From: Solanum dulcamara
Taxonomy: Eukaryota > Streptophyta > Magnoliopsida > Solanales > Solanaceae
Direction of reading: 5' to 3'
Length of the DNA stretch: 64,000 nucleotides
Assembly: GCF_947179165.1 (NCBI RefSeq)
Contig: NC_077243.1
Location: 32,130,001 to 32,194,000, forward strand
Shown piece after piece: positions 1 through 12,007 of this stretch. The position numbers were made by a program, and so were the translations under genes. Numbering within the stretch: the first letter of the stretch is position 1; the number at the start of each line of letters is the position of its first letter. The notes under the pieces are model-generated. The model was not told the origin of the DNA. It did not search any database and saw only the letters and a program-made list of their open reading frames with translations.

Positions 1-760
1 CCCAAGAATTTGTTGATGAGGTGTATAAGATTCTCACTATTATGGGAGTGTCTTCGGAGTACAAGGTGGAATTGATGGCCTACCAACTCAAAGGCGTTGC
101 TCAAGTGTATTACAATCATTGGAAGGCCGAAAGGGTTTAAGAAGGTCCCATAAGTTAGGAAAATTTCAAGGTTGTGTTGCTTGATCGCTTCTTTCTCCTT
201 GAATTGAGGGAGGCGAAAGTGTTGGAATTTATCAATATCAAGCAAGGAAACATAAGTGTGAGGGAATAGGCCCTCAAGTTCACAAAGTTATCCAAGTATA
301 CTCCTTCTTTAGTAACTGACTCTTGTGCTCAAATGAGTACGTTTATTTTGGATGTGTTGGACTTTATGGTAAAAGAGTATCATACACTATGCTAATCAAG
401 GAGATGGATATTTCTAGGCTTATGACATATGCCAAGAAGATTGAAGGGGAGAAGCTTAAGGAGAGACAGGTGAGGGAGTCCAAGAGGGCTCGGTTTGAAG
501 AAGGGTTTTTGTAATCCAAATTTGGTGGCTGTAATGATAGTTTCCAGCAAGGAAAAAGGTTTCAAGGCAATGTTCCTCACAAGATCTGGGTCAAAGGTTT
601 GATAATGGTAGGGCCTCCAACCAAAAGGCCCAAGTGATGGTGTTAGTGGGTCTACTCCTTCTAAGTGTCCCAAGTGTAGGAGAAAACCATGGATACAGAT
701 GTTTGCTTGGTACTGGTGCATGCTTTGGGTGAGGTAAAATAGGTTACAATATCTTCAAAT
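1..760 (+). pseudogene. gag: Element A gag remnant
   Basis: This would encode the capsid-like Gag that packages the element's RNA in cytoplasmic particles. The start lies outside the window. Readable pieces are QEFVDEVYKILTIMGV, LKGVAQVYYNHW and DRFFLLELREAK, which follow the usual order of the plant retrotransposon Gag core, then KFTKLSKYTPSL and LIKEMDISRLMTYAKKIEG before a Lys/Arg-rich stretch at about 440-510. A zinc-knuckle region at about 660-760 reads CPKC and then, after a shift, GACFG with a stop where a cysteine is expected. In-frame stops near 139, 157, 268 and 513 make it a pseudogene. Confidence 0.85.
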
Positions 761-846
761 TTCCTAGCAAGGGGAGACAAGGGCTTTCTCAAGGTCAAAA
801 TACTCAAGGTGGACAAGATCCACAAGGTGGTGTTCCACACCAAAAT

Positions 847-1255
847 ATGTTCTATACCCTCCAAGCTAGGCAAGAGGTGAAAGAGTATCCCGATGTGGTC
901 ACGGGTATGTTGAAAGTTTTCAACTTTGATGTATATATAATGTTAGATATGGGTGCTACTCTATCATTTGTTACTCCTTTTCTTGCTATGGGATTTATTG
1001 TTAGTCCCGAGATCTTGCTAGAGCCTTTTTCGGTCTATCCCCTTATTAGTGATTTAGTATTGCTAAAAGAGTCTATAGAGATGTCCATTTTTTTTATAAA
1101 ATTACCGTAGTTGATTTTATAGAGCTTGATATGGCAAATTTCGATGTTATCCTTGGTATGGATTGGCTTCATGAATATTATGCTTCTATATATTGTAGGA
1201 CCTACGTGGTCAAGTTTCAGTTTCCAAATAAGTCAGTCCTAGAATGAAAAGGTAG
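847..1255 (+). pseudogene. Element A aspartic protease remnant
   Basis: This is a retropepsin-like domain that would cut the Gag-Pol polyprotein. The active-site loop reads LDMGATLSFVTPF, where the family normally has D-S/T/P-G-A, so the aspartate is kept but the next residue is methionine. The reading frame stops at 1110 and the expected second conserved block, FDVILGMDWLHEYYAS, follows in another frame at about 1141-1190. One frameshift and further stops show it is inactive. It lies between the zinc-knuckle remnant and the RT, as expected. Confidence 0.85.
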
Positions 1256-1262
1256 AAACTCT

Positions 1263-2212
1263 ATGATTAAGGGTCAATTCATCTCATGCCTTAAAGATCA
1301 GAAATTAATTTCCAAAGGTTGCATTTATCACCTAGTCCAGGTTAGAGATACTAATTCTGAAGCTCCTATTCTTGAGTCAATTTCGATTGTTAATGAGTTT
1401 CCAGAAGTTTTCCCTGATGATCTTCCAGGCATTCCTTACGAAAGGGAAATAGACTTTGGTATTGATCTTCTCCTCCATATCCAACCTATCTCTATTCCTC
1501 CTCATCAAATGGACCTGGTAGAACTAAAAGAGTTAAAAGATCGATTGAGGGATTTTTTGGATAAGGGTTTTATTAGATCAAGTATCTCTCCAAGGGGTTC
1601 TCCAGTTTTCTTTATTAGAAAAAAGGATGTTTCTCTCCGTATGCGTATGATTACCGGCAATTGAACAAGGCCATAATTAAGAATAAGTATCCCATTTCAA
1701 GGATTGATGACTTGTTCAATCAACTTCAAGGGGAAACCTACTTTTCAAAGATTAATCTTCGATCAGGTTATCATCAACTCCAAGTAAAGGAATGTGACAT
1801 TCCTAAGATGGGTTTTAGAACTCGGTGTGGTAGTTTGAATTCTTAGTTATGTCTTTTGGAATAATGAATGTCCCTGCATTTTTTATGGATTTGATGAATA
1901 GGTATTTAAATAATACTTAGATATGTTTTTGATTGTGTTCATTGATATTTTTATCTACTCTCAAAGTGAGGAAGAGCATGCCAATCATTTGAGAATTGTC
2001 TTGTAAATTCTCAAGGACCGTCAATTGTTTTCAAAATTTAGTAAGTGTGATTTTCGGTTGAGGTCAGTTTCTTTCCTTGACCATATTGTCTCTAGTGAAG
2101 GTATCATGGTTGATTCTAAGAAGATTGAAGTGGTAAAGAATTGGCCTACACTGTTGTCTCCTTCCAATATTCAGAGTTTCTTGGGTTTAGCCAGTTATTA
2201 CAAATAGTTTAT
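1263..2212 (+). pseudogene. pol: Element A reverse transcriptase remnant
   Basis: The domain would copy element RNA into DNA. Visible blocks in order are [13 protein letters not shown] and [10 protein letters not shown] (N-terminal linker), [16 protein letters not shown] and [14 protein letters not shown] (fingers), [33 protein letters not shown] (palm motif A; the family usually has D where N is seen) and FSKFSKCDFRL with EVVKNWPTLLSP (thumb). Motif C, normally F-I/V-D-D, is damaged at about 1930-1960, where one aspartate codon is lost. At least four frame breaks split the domain. Confidence 0.88.
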
Positions 2213-2824
2213 AGAACTTTTCGCTTCCATTGCATCGCCCTTGACCACTTTGATGTAAAACAAGGTGAAGTTCCAATGGTCCGAGATATGTGAGAAGAGT
2301 TGAAGGATAGACTTACTTTTGCACTGGTGTTGGCCCTACTAAAAGGTTCTGATGGGTTTGTTGTCTATTATGATATTTCACGAGTTGGTCTTCATTGTGT
2401 GCTAATGCAAAATGGTAAAGTGGTAGCCTATGCTTCTAGGCAACTCAAGGTGCACGAAAAGGACAACCCAGTCCATGACTTGGAGTTAGCAACAATAGTA
2501 TTTATTTTGAAATTGTGGAGACACTACTTGTATGGTGTCCATGTGGATATTCTCACCTATCATAAGATCTTGCAATACATGTTTACTCAAAAGGATTGGA
2601 ATCTTCGACAATAAAGATGGATTGAATTGTTAAAGGACTATGATATGAGTGTGTTGTACCATCTGAGAAAGGAAAATGTGGTTGCTAACACTCTTAGTAG
2701 ACTGTCCATGTATAGTGTGGTCCATGTTGAGGATGAGAAGAAAGAACTAGTTTGGGATGTTCATAGACTGGCCCATTTGGGTGTCCTATTAATTGATTCT
2801 GAGGATGGTGGTGTTATTGAGTAA
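2213..2824 (+). pseudogene. pol: Element A RNase H and linker remnant
   Basis: RNase H removes the RNA strand during reverse transcription. The stretch at 2300-2614 reads SDGFVVYYDISRVGLHCVLM, then [33 protein letters not shown] and a decayed TDHK-type block (TYHKILQYMF). The first catalytic Asp and the Glu (DLELA) are present; the block near TYHK has lost the usual Asp. It continues after a stop at 2612 as WIELLKDYDMSVLYHLRKEN and NTLSRLS, the usual transition towards the integrase. Confidence 0.87.
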
Positions 2825-4002
2825 AATGGTTTCAAATCTTCTTTTGTGGAGGATTTTAAGGCAAGGCAAAATAGTGATCTAATTTTGGTTGAGTTGAAGA
2901 AAGTGGTTGACGAAATAGCCATTGAGGCTTTCTTCTAAGGGGAGATGGTGTTATGAGATATCAAGGCTGATTGTATGTTCCCGATGTTGATAGCGTAAGA
3001 GGTATGGTATTTTCCGAGGTTCATAGTTTGCAGTATTATACTTATATGGGTTTTTCATGACGATGTATCATGATTTGAGGGAAGTGTATTGGTGGAATGG
3101 TATGAAAAGAGATATTGCAAAATTTATGGCTAAATGTCCAAATTATCAACAAGTGAAAGTTGAGCATCAAAAGTCGGAAGGTTTGGCCTAAGAGATTGAA
3201 ATTCCTACATGGAAATGGAAAGCCTTGAATATGGACTTCGTTATAGGTTTGCCTCGTACTCGTCGATAATAGGATTCAATTTGGGTGTGTTGACCAAATG
3301 ACTAAGTCAGCTAATGTTTTAGTCGAGGACTATGTGAAGTTGTATATGTGAGAGTTAGTTAATCTTCACGGTGTCCCATTATCTATTATTTCGGATCAAG
3401 GTACTCCATTTACATCCCAGTTATGGAGATCATTCCAAAAGTTTTATTGTTACCCAAATAAAGCTTAGTATAGCTTTTCACACTTAGATGGATGGTCAGG
3501 CTGAGTACACCATTCAGACATTAGAGGACATGTTGAGAGCCTGCATTATCAATTTTGAAGTAAATTGGGATGTTTATTTTCCTTATTTCTACCTTTGAAT
3601 CAATGTTTATTCTTGAGTTTGAGTCATTGACCATTTGAGTATCAGAGTTTTTGAGAAATTGTTGTATTGATGATATTCATTCTTTATGTCTCCTATTTTC
3701 ATCTTCATTCGAGGACGTGTAGAATGATAGAATTTATCTATAATAACAATTATCATTCTAGCATTCAAATGGCTCTATTTGGGGCTTTATATGGTAGGAG
3801 GTGTAGTTCTCCTGTTGGTTGGTTCGAGGTTGGTAAAGATGTTTTGATAGGATCTAAGTTGGTATTTGATTCTATGAAGAAGGCCAGACTCATTAGAGAA
3901 ATATTGAAAACATCCCAAAGTCGACAAAAGTCTTATTCAGATGTAAGGATAAGAGATCTTGAATTTGAAGTTAATGATTGAGTTTACTTGAAGATCTCAC
4001 CC
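2825..4002 (+). pseudogene. pol: Element A integrase remnant with a 141-bp insertion
   Basis: The integrase would insert the DNA copy. The zinc-binding region (about 2990-3180) and the first catalytic block (about 3220-3320, MDFVIGLPRT then a frame break) are decayed. The second Asp block is readable as LSIISDQGTPF at about 3378-3410. The Glu block reads DGQAEYTIQTLEDMLRACI at about 3490-3550 after frame repair by eye. The core is broken at about 3588 by unrelated sequence and resumes at about 3729 with EFIYNNNYHSSIQMALF. The C-terminal part runs to a stop at 3979. Confidence 0.82.
3588..3728. repeat. Insertion of about 141 bp inside element A integrase
   Basis: In the related elements F and I the coding text for FPLIEF and YNN is continuous. 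In A it stops after FPY at 3587 and resumes at about 3729. The intervening bases do not translate to integrase in any frame and include a TTCGAGGACG stretch similar to the element's own 3' untranslated region near 4611. The ends are placed by comparison and may be off by a few bases. Confidence 0.5.
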
Positions 4003-4400
4003 ATAAAGGTTGTGATGCATTTTTGTAAGAAAGAAAGCTAAGTCCCTGCTATGTTGGGTCATATCATATTTTGAGGTAAGTTGGCAAGGTGTCTTATGAG
4101 TTAGATTTGCCTTCTAATTTGGCATCGGTGCCTCCGATGTTTCATGTGTCTTTGTTAAGAAAGTTTGTTGGTGATCCTAGATCTATAGTGCCATTGGATA
4201 GCATTGATGTGAGGGAGAGTCTCTCATATGAGGAGGTTCCGATTGAGATCCTAGACCGGCAAGTTAGAAAGTTGAGAAACAAGAAAATAAATTCAGTTAA
4301 AGTGTTATGGAGAAATCAAGAGGTGGAGAGTGCAACATGGGAAGCCGAAGCTGATATGATGTCACAATATCCTCATCTCTTTCCTTCCATGCCTAGTTGA
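4003..4400 (+). pseudogene. pol: Element A pol C-terminus with chromodomain
   Basis: The stretch starts with a decayed integrase C-terminal block (KVVMHFCKK, then SYELDLPSNLASVPPMFHVSL) and ends with a chromodomain-like tail: VPIEILDRQVRKLRNKKI, VKVLWRNQEVESATWEAE and YPHLF before the stop. In chromoviruses this tail is thought to steer insertion towards particular chromatin. The last 103 codons are open, the best preserved coding piece of this copy. Confidence 0.88.
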
Positions 4401-4627
4401 GGTATTTATTTTCTTTATGATCCATTCAACCTAAATAATGTATTTCAATCATTCTCATTTTTTTATATACATTCATATTCATGGAAAGAGTTTTCAAGTC
4501 ATGTTTTAGCTTAAGATTTAAGATTTCATGTGTTATACATTTCCTAGATATTTTGTATCATGTTGGGGTAGTTTCTTTCCTACTCCATTCATACTAGTTG
4601 AGACCCATTTGAGGACGAATGTTCCCA

Positions 4628-4639
4628 AGTGGGAGATAT
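4628..4639 (+). other. Polypurine tract of element A
   Basis: AAGTGGGAGATA lies immediately before the TGTAA start of the 3' LTR, where the plus-strand primer of an LTR retrotransposon is expected. Confidence 0.75.
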
Positions 4640-6762
4640 TGTAAAACTCCAAAAGTTGGAAAGTCAGAAAATGAGGTTCAAAAGAAGTTTCCCTAGAAAA
4701 CTCAGATTTTTAGCACCAGTTGAGGGCCACGGAGGCCATCACAATCTGTACTCTTCACCACTTCCCATAGTGAGCTGCCGTGGTAGAGATCCTGAAACTC
4801 AGGTATGCATGGGAGGGGTTTATAACAGGGACCACGATCCATGGTGAGCACCATGATTCATTGTTCCCTCCGCGGTGGACACACTCCTAGACCCTTGGAC
4901 AATCCCCTCACCATGCATGAACACCACGAGCTATAGTGTCACTCACAAATAATAGTAGATCTCGCGGAAAGGAACCCTAGAAAAGAACCTTTTTCTAGAA
5001 GGAAAATACATCACCATGATGGTGATCACGGCCTGTGTTGGCCATCATAGGCCGTAGTGGAGGTCCATTTAGTTATACGAATCCAGTTCCAAGTTGGAGG
5101 TATTTTGGTCATTCCCTATTTTTATTAATTAATGAATATGAACGGTTTTTAGGATGATATTCTAACCTATTAACTTCCCTATGATCTCCTAACCTTCTCA
5201 TTCTGACTGTAACACTCCAAATCAAAATCTTCTCTCTAGAAGTATGATCTCTAAGTCTTCTTCTTCATCAAGTTCAAGGGAAATCTTCAAGGTCAAGTCT
5301 CAATTATCTCCAATATAGAGCTCCTAAAGGCAAAGGTATGTGGGACTTCATCCATGGGTACCTTTCACCCATGGAACCCAAAGCTTTGCCCCAAATATCT
5401 CAATTATTTCTATTCAAAAAGCCTTAATTTTATGATGATTATATTGATTCTTCTTATTCATGTTATATTCTATGATTATTGATTAAATCATGCATTCAAT
5501 TGATATTATTTTCATGAACTGAGTATGGGTTGACTATAAAGTATATGATCATGCATGTTTCCAATTCAATTTCAGAATCTCCAAGTAAATTGATCATGTA
5601 TTCACATGTCTACCCTAATTTCAAGTGTAACCTATGATCATGAATTCCAAGTATGCAAGCATGTTTTATGAATGATGGTGACTTAATACCCTAATGATAT
5701 TTCTATGAAAAAGATTCATAATAATGGAAGGGCTACACCCATATTAAATGAATGACATGACAATGAGCTATTCTTATGAACATGTTTCTATGAAATATGA
5801 TTATGAAAGGTTTATGATTGATGCCAAATATGACTAATAATTATGATATGATATGTATTCCATGAGATATCGAGTTAGCACCAAAAGGACCTTGAGGTGG
5901 GGGCTTGACCTAAGCCTTAGTAGTAATCTTTAGTTCCGTAAACTATATTGCCATCATAGATTTGCCAATATGGCCTAGCTAGTGGATCCAGATATAGTGC
6001 TTAATGATGATAATGTTGGACGGAATGTACCTTGGCAAGTAGCCTCCCCCCTTCTCGATGTGGGGATCATCAGATTCCATCTAATATCTCACATGAAATT
6101 GCATGTCGGTTAAAAGTCCTAATCCACACTAGTTAAAGTAAAGTTATAAAGTCCTCATGATGATGATGCTTTTATGCATTGACTAGTGAATTTAAATATT
6201 TTAACGTTTTCATGGTTTTACTCATTGTTGTAAGATATTAGTCTTGCATCTCATGATTCATACTGATTATGTCCTACGTTTATTGTTCATGCATACTTCT
6301 CACATACTTAGTGCATTCCATGTACTGACGCATACTTTTTGTCTATATTGTATCATAATGTAGAGTTTGACAATCACACTTACTCTCTGGTTTGTGGCTA
6401 GAGCTATTACGTTGTACTATTGTTGAGTCCTCACAGTTCGAGGGTATGACACTTATTTCATTTTTCTAGTTGATTATTCTTTACTCTTATATTGTCATGG
6501 GTGAGCTAGGAGCTTGTCTTATGCCCCAATCGAGATAGAAGAGGCATGTTAGATGTTCATAGAGTCTATGTTGTTGCATCTTTTGATATCTTCTCTTCTT
6601 TATTGAGATATTCCCATTGAGACTTTACTTGTGCTTTCATGATTAGTTTATTTTCTTACTTACCTTATGTATGATGATGAATGATGTACTAAATGGCTTG
6701 GTTGGGGTCATCCGGAATTCTAATCATCATGTCGCACCTAGGGTCTAGCCTGGGTCGTGACA
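4640..6762 (+). repeat. 3' LTR of element A
   Basis: The repeat starts TGTAAAACTCC and ends GGGTCGTGACA, the terminal TG...CA form shared with the other LTRs here. It is 2123 bp. The early U3 part (about 4720-5060) is GC-richer and repeats CCACGG/CCGTGG/CCATGGTG-like phrases. The rest is AT-rich and non-coding, with the ACTTAGTGCATTC and CGCATA blocks found at the same relative place in the other LTRs. The companion LTR is outside the window. Confidence 0.88.
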
Positions 6763-8050
6763 TCTTCATAGGAGAGACTTTCTTTCACACCAACACTTTC
6801 CAATGGAACAATCAAAGTAGGATCATGAATACACTTCAACAACAAGGAAACATTAAACACCGGATGCTCTAATGCCAATTCTAAAGGCAAATCCAACCTC
6901 ATAGGTCACCTTACCAAAATACCTCAAAATCTGATATGAGACTATATAGCGAGGACTAAGCTTCCCTTTCTTACCAAATCAGATCATATTCTTCAGAGGT
7001 GAGATTTTAATGTAAACCCTTTCAATAATTTAGAACTCAAGCTCCCTTTTTCTCACAATGGCATAGGATTTTTATCGACTTTTGGTATTCCTCAACCATT
7101 CTCTAATAAGTCAAACTTTTAGTATAGCCTCATGAACTAACTCGAGCCCTATCAAAGTGACCTCGCCAACTTCAAACCAACTAATAGGAGATTTTATACC
7201 TCCTACCATAGATAGCGTTAAATGGATCTATTTGAATACATGAGTGATAACTATTATTATAGGCAAACTAAATCAAAGAAAAATTATCATCCTAATTACC
7301 CTTGAAGTCAATCACACAATCTCTCAATATATCTTCCAAATTCTAAATAGTCTTCTCGTCTTGAAAATTGATCTAAGGGTGAAAAGTTGTACTAAGATTA
7401 ACTTTAGTACCAAGACCCTTTTGAAATAATCTACAAAACTAAGAAGTAAACTGAGTAACTTTTTCAGAAATGATAGATAATGGAATACCATACAACTTAA
7501 CCAACTATAGAATGTAGAGCCTACATTAGCACTTGATTGAATAAAACGTCTTATTGGGAAGAAAATGCACCAACTTAGTCATTCGATTTACAACAACCCA
7601 AATCAAATCAAGTTGATTACGCATACGAGGTAAACCCGTAATAAAGTCCATGTTCAAATCTTCCCACTTCCATATAGAAATGCCAATATCTTGAGCCAAA
7701 TGTCCTGTTTTTATGTTTAACTTTCACTTGATGACAATTCTGACACTTCCATAATTTCTGCAATATCCTTCTTCATGCCATTCTACCAAAAGACTTCCCT
7801 AAAAGATGGTGTATCTTAGTGGATCTTGGGTGAATAGAATAGAGAGAACCGTGAACTTCGGATAATATTTTTTTCCTTAAACCATCTATATCTAAAACAC
7901 ACAATCAACCTTGATAATGAAGCACATCATCTCCCCTTTGAGAAGCCTCAACAGATTTTTCTAAAACCCTTTTCTTCAAATCAACTAAAGTTAGATCACT
8001 ATCTTATTTTGTCTTCACATCCGATACAAGAGATGATTCTGAGAAATTTT
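6763..8050 (-). pseudogene. pol: Element B integrase and truncated chromodomain
   Basis: On the minus strand the left end reads HDPTLIVPLESVGVKESL, matching the linker before the chromodomain in elements A and F; the next expected residues (VPVEILDRQ) are missing because A is inserted here. Upstream are the GKLSPRY block (about 6955), YNNNYHSS (about 7250), and decayed integrase core and zinc-binding regions up to about 8050. Stops and shifts are frequent. Confidence 0.82.
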
Positions 8051-8640
8051 GCATAGTAGCACCTCCATCCTCGGAATAAACCAAAGGAACTCCCAAATGA
8101 AGTCTATGCACATCATGAGCCAACTTCTTTTTCTCATCCTAAATATGGGACACACTATTCATGGACAATCTACTAAGAGCATCGATAACCATATTTACCT
8201 TACACGAATGGTAAATAAAACTCATGTCATAATCTTTCAATAATTCAATCCACCTTCTTTGGCAAAAATTCAAATCCTTTTTCTTAAAGACATAATTCAA
8301 ACTTTCACGATTGGTGAGCACATCCATATGAACACCATCAACATAGTGCCTCCATATCTTTATATCAAACACCATCGTCGCTAACTCCAAATCATGAGTC
8401 AGATAATTCTTTTCTTGAACTTTAAGTTACCTAGAAGCATAGGCTATAACTTAACCATTTTTCATCAATACGCAACCAAGACCATTTCTCAAGGCATCAC
8501 AATACATAATAAAACTATCAGATCCTTCCAATAAAATTAAAATTGGGGTTGAAGTAAGTCGATCTTTTAAATCTTTGAAACACTTCTTAGAAGCTTCAGA
8601 CCATTAAAATTTCACTTTCTTCTGAGTCAAAGTATTCAAA
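8051..8640 (-). pseudogene. pol: Element B RNase H remnant
   Basis: The open piece at 8139-8390 reads MELATMVFDIKIWRHYVDG, TNRESLNYVFKKKDLNF and WIELLKDYDMSFIYHS with DALSRLSMNS, equivalent to the second half of RNase H and its linker. The first catalytic region lies at about 8450-8520 in another frame. The usual TDHK block has TNRE. Confidence 0.83.
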
Positions 8641-9660
8641 GGAAAAATATAGAGGAAAATCCTTCCACAAACCATTTATAGTAACCGACTAAACCTAAGA
8701 AACTCTGAATATCTGAGGGAGAAAGGGGGCTAAAACAGTTCTTAACCACCTCGATATTCTTAGGTTCAATTCTAATACCATCACTGGAAACAATATGGTC
8801 AAGAAACACAACCAACCATAACTAAAACTCACACTTGCTAAACTTAAAAAATAACTGACAATCTTGAGAATTTGCACAATAATCTTCAAATGATCGACAT
8901 GCTCATCCTCACTCCAAGAATAGATCAAAATATCATCAATAAAAATAATGACAAACATATCTAAATACTAGTTGAACACCCTACTCATCAAATCCATAAA
9001 AGCTATAGGAGCATTCATTAGTCCAAAATACATGACCAAACATTTATAGTAACCATACCGAGTTCTAAATACTGTCTTCAAAATGTCACATTCTTTCACT
9101 CTAAGCTGATGATAACCCAATTGAAAATCAATATTTAAAAAGAAACTAGTACTTTGAAACTAATAAAACAACTCATCAACCCTTGGGATGAGATACTTAT
9201 TCTTAATTGTGACCTCTTTTAGTTGTCGATAATCAATGCACACGGAGAGATCCATCTTTGTTCTGAAAAATAGAACTGAAGCGCCCCATGGAGAGATAGT
9301 GGCTCTAATGAAACCCTTATCTAAAAGGTCATTAAACTAACCTTTCAACTCCTTAAGTTCTGTCGGAACCATTCTATAAGGAGGAATAAACATAGGCTAG
9401 GTATCTAGAAAATGTTTAACTCCAAAGTCGATTTTCCTTTCGGAGGAATAATAGGAAGATCATCAAGAAACCTTTTTGGAAACTCATTCACTATAAGAAG
9501 TAACTCAAGAGTAAGGGTATTAGATTTCGTATCCCTAACCCAAATTAGATGATAGATAAAACCTTTAAAAATCATCTTTATAGATTTAAGACACGAGATA
9601 AACTGACCCTTAAATATTGAATTACCGCAATTCAACTCTATGACTAGTTCATTCAAAAAT
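8641..9660 (-). pseudogene. pol: Element B reverse transcriptase remnant
   Basis: The palm catalytic motif is kept at 8932-8940 as [14 protein letters not shown]-terminal linker pieces lie at 9405-9656 ([19 protein letters not shown] and [15 protein letters not shown]), and the motif A/B region at about 9000-9330 is broken by stops. After motif C the frame shifts near 8860, so thumb residues appear in other frames. Confidence 0.85.
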
Positions 9661-9990
9661 GGAAACTTAACTACTTGGGTTCTATAGTCAAATGAGGAAT
9701 AACAAGATTGAAGACAATTTATACCAAAAATAACATCAAAATCAGTTATATCTAGTTGTACAAGATCAACAAATGTGATTTTCTAAAAATTGAGATCAAG
9801 CAATTTTTGAAAAGCTGTTTAGCTAAAATTGAATCACTGGCAGGAGTAGAGACTAAGAAAGGTCTTAATAGGATTTCAGGAATGATATCAAACTTCATGG
9901 AAACAAAAGGATTCATGAAAGAAAGAATTGCTCCAGGATCTAACAAAGCATAAAATTCAAATTGAAAGACTCATAACATACCAGTGACAC
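9661..9990 (-). pseudogene. Element B aspartic protease remnant
   Basis: The stretch reads MLDPGAILSFMNPF, with the catalytic Asp and Gly of the retropepsin loop, then VSMKFDIIPEILLRPF. The ILGMDWL-type second block is recognisable but damaged at about 9710-9740. The reading frame is open for 64 codons and then breaks. Confidence 0.83.
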
Positions 9991-10019
9991 ATCAGGAGAG
10001 TCCTCCTGATCATATCAAG

Positions 10020-11235
10020 TATGAAGAGCTTAAAACCTAGTCTGATATTGACCACCACCAGAACTAGATGATATACCTTACTGAGTTGGCCAAACCTGAA
10101 GAAGTAAACTGAATTTTTTGATGACCATCCTTACCCTTTTTAGCAACCAAAGGACAATATCTGACCTTGTGACCAATCTTACCACAACCATAACATGCAT
10201 CATAATCGACTAGGCAATCTCCTCAATGGTTCTTACCATACCTCCAACATACGGGACCAGTCTGACCATTAGAAGCACTCTCTTGAAGCTTTGGGTTAAA
10301 CAACTTATCTTTGTTGAAATTCTGTACCAAATCACTAGATGAAGACATGCCAAAGAAGTTCTATCAAAATTGAGAACAACCACCTTTATCGGACTTCTAA
10401 TGAAAAAATTCACCACTACCTTTCCTTGCGTTCTTAGTCTCTATAGCTCTCTCCTTAAGCTACACTTTCTCAATTTTTTGAGAATGGGTCATCAACCTCA
10501 ATATATCCATATCCTTAATTAACATAGCAATTCTACATTCTTTGACCACCATTTTTGAGATATTAGAAAGAAACTTGCTAATCCAAGCTCTAGAGTTGGC
10601 AACCATAGCCAGATCATACTTGGATGATTGAGTGAACTTCAAAGCATATAATTCACATACATATTTCCTTGCTTCAAGATAATGAATCTTGAACCTTTGC
10701 CTACCTCATCTCAATGGGAAAGAACCAGTCTAGAAAAGCACCTTTGAACTTATCCCAAGTATAAGGACCCACATCAATAACCCTCTCTTCCTTCTATTGA
10801 GTGACCACACTTGAGAAACTCCTTTTAATTAATAAGCGGCAAAATATGCCTTTTTCACTAGACTCATCCATGATGTATACAATCATTTTTATTCCCTCTA
10901 CAAACTCTTGTGGATCTTCGTTCACTTTTGAACTATGAAATTTAGGAGATTCATCCTTGTAAAGTCTTGAACGCTTGTCAACAATGTACCCATATTTGGT
11001 TTCATGAGAGCTATAACCTTATAGTTAGCTAGAGCCATCATGGCTTGCACAAGCACTTGGAAAGCAACCCTAAACTCGGCATGAGTAACTTATTCATCCA
11101 ATAATCAATGGAAGCTTGAGTTTTTTGCTCTTTATCTTGACTAACTTTCCTTGTTAATGGATCTCTTCCTGGAGGAATGATTATGAAACACATAGAACTT
11201 AAGTTAGAAGAAAACCTTATAGAGTTCAACCCTAT
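10020..11235 (-). pseudogene. gag: Element B gag remnant
   Basis: A zinc-knuckle region lies at about 10140-10260. The segment at 10460-10642 reads MKFTQSSKYDLAMVANSRAW, ISKFLSNISKMVVKECR and LIKDMDILRLMTHSQKIE, the Gag core C-terminal part also seen in A and C. N-terminal Gag sequence decays towards about 11235. Several stops and shifts are present. Confidence 0.8.
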
Positions 11236-11378
11236 TCCGTGATGTAAGAGTGATGAAAAAGTGAAGTTTCTTAAATGTATCGTAGCCTCAATTTATATAT
11301 GTGGCCTATTTCAAATCAATAAACAAAACTCTACTTAATGTGTCTTGTCAGACACCTAGGACTCCTTAAAAACTTGAT

Positions 11379-11391
11379 GCTTTGAATACAA
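11379..11391 (-). other. Decayed primer-binding site of element B
   Basis: On the minus strand this reads TTGTATTCAAAGC, a mutated form of TGGTATCAGAGC, which pairs with the 3' end of initiator methionine tRNA. It sits just after the 5' LTR. Confidence 0.6.
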
Positions 11392-11395
11392 AATT

Positions 11396-12007
11396 TTTCA
11401 TGACCACCTCAATATGACATGGTGAATAAGATCTTGAGAGAACCTAAATAAGAGACTTGACATAAGCATAACACTAAGATAAAAAAAATATAAGCAAGTA
11501 ATTTTAAAAGCAAAAGATAAGTCTCAGCATAGTCAGCTATAACATAATAGAAAAATCAGATATAATTCAACATATAAAGAATCATCTAATGTCTGAAAGT
11601 CTCTATCAGAGATGAGATGCTAAAACATATATGTAGATATCTCTAACATAAGAAAAACTGAGTATAAAACCTGAGCGAAGTCTAATACGAACATCCTCAG
11701 ATCATAAAAACTCATCAAAATACCATGAAAGTTTATAGGAGTCTACATTAACCACAGGTCTGATCAAAAACATTGTAAACTATATTATGCAACAATATAT
11801 GCAAAAGTATGGGTCATTACTACAAAATGTACTGAGTATGAGGAATGTACAATGCATAATATAAAAGTATGATAATGCAATGACAAAGCTAAAGCATGAC
11901 ATAATCATTTAAAGCATCTTCAGAAACATAAAACATGATTAATTCAAAACTCATAAGAAAATTATAATCAAAACATAACATAAATGAGAATTATAAGTTT
12001 TTGTGAG
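11396..12007 (-). repeat. 5' LTR of element B, part 1 (right-hand end of the LTR)
   Basis: This is the reversed LTR 3' end, starting TTTCATGACC where TGTCACGACC is expected. It runs to the GTGAG target site of the inserted solo LTR and continues after it at 14468. The two parts together are about 2.09 kb, matching the sizes of LTRs A and E. Confidence 0.82.
12003..12007. repeat. Target-site duplication GTGAG, left copy
   Basis: GTGAG directly precedes the TGTAACACCCC start of the solo LTR and is repeated exactly at 14463-14467. Confidence 0.9.

Larger units (their letters stand above)
1..6762 (+). mobile_element. Element A: Ty3 chromovirus, truncated by window start
   Basis: The order gag, protease, reverse transcriptase, RNase H, integrase, chromodomain, polypurine tract and 3' LTR is that of a Ty3 retrotransposon of the chromovirus type; the C-terminal pattern around LRNK and VKVLWRN resembles the Tekay/Del clade. 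The 5' LTR and the first part of gag lie left of the window. Many stops and frameshifts show the copy is dead. Its 3' LTR ends exactly where the minus-strand element B resumes in the middle of its chromodomain coding region, so A is inserted in B. The 5 bases after the LTR, TCTTC, should be repeated left of A's missing 5' LTR. Confidence 0.9.
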
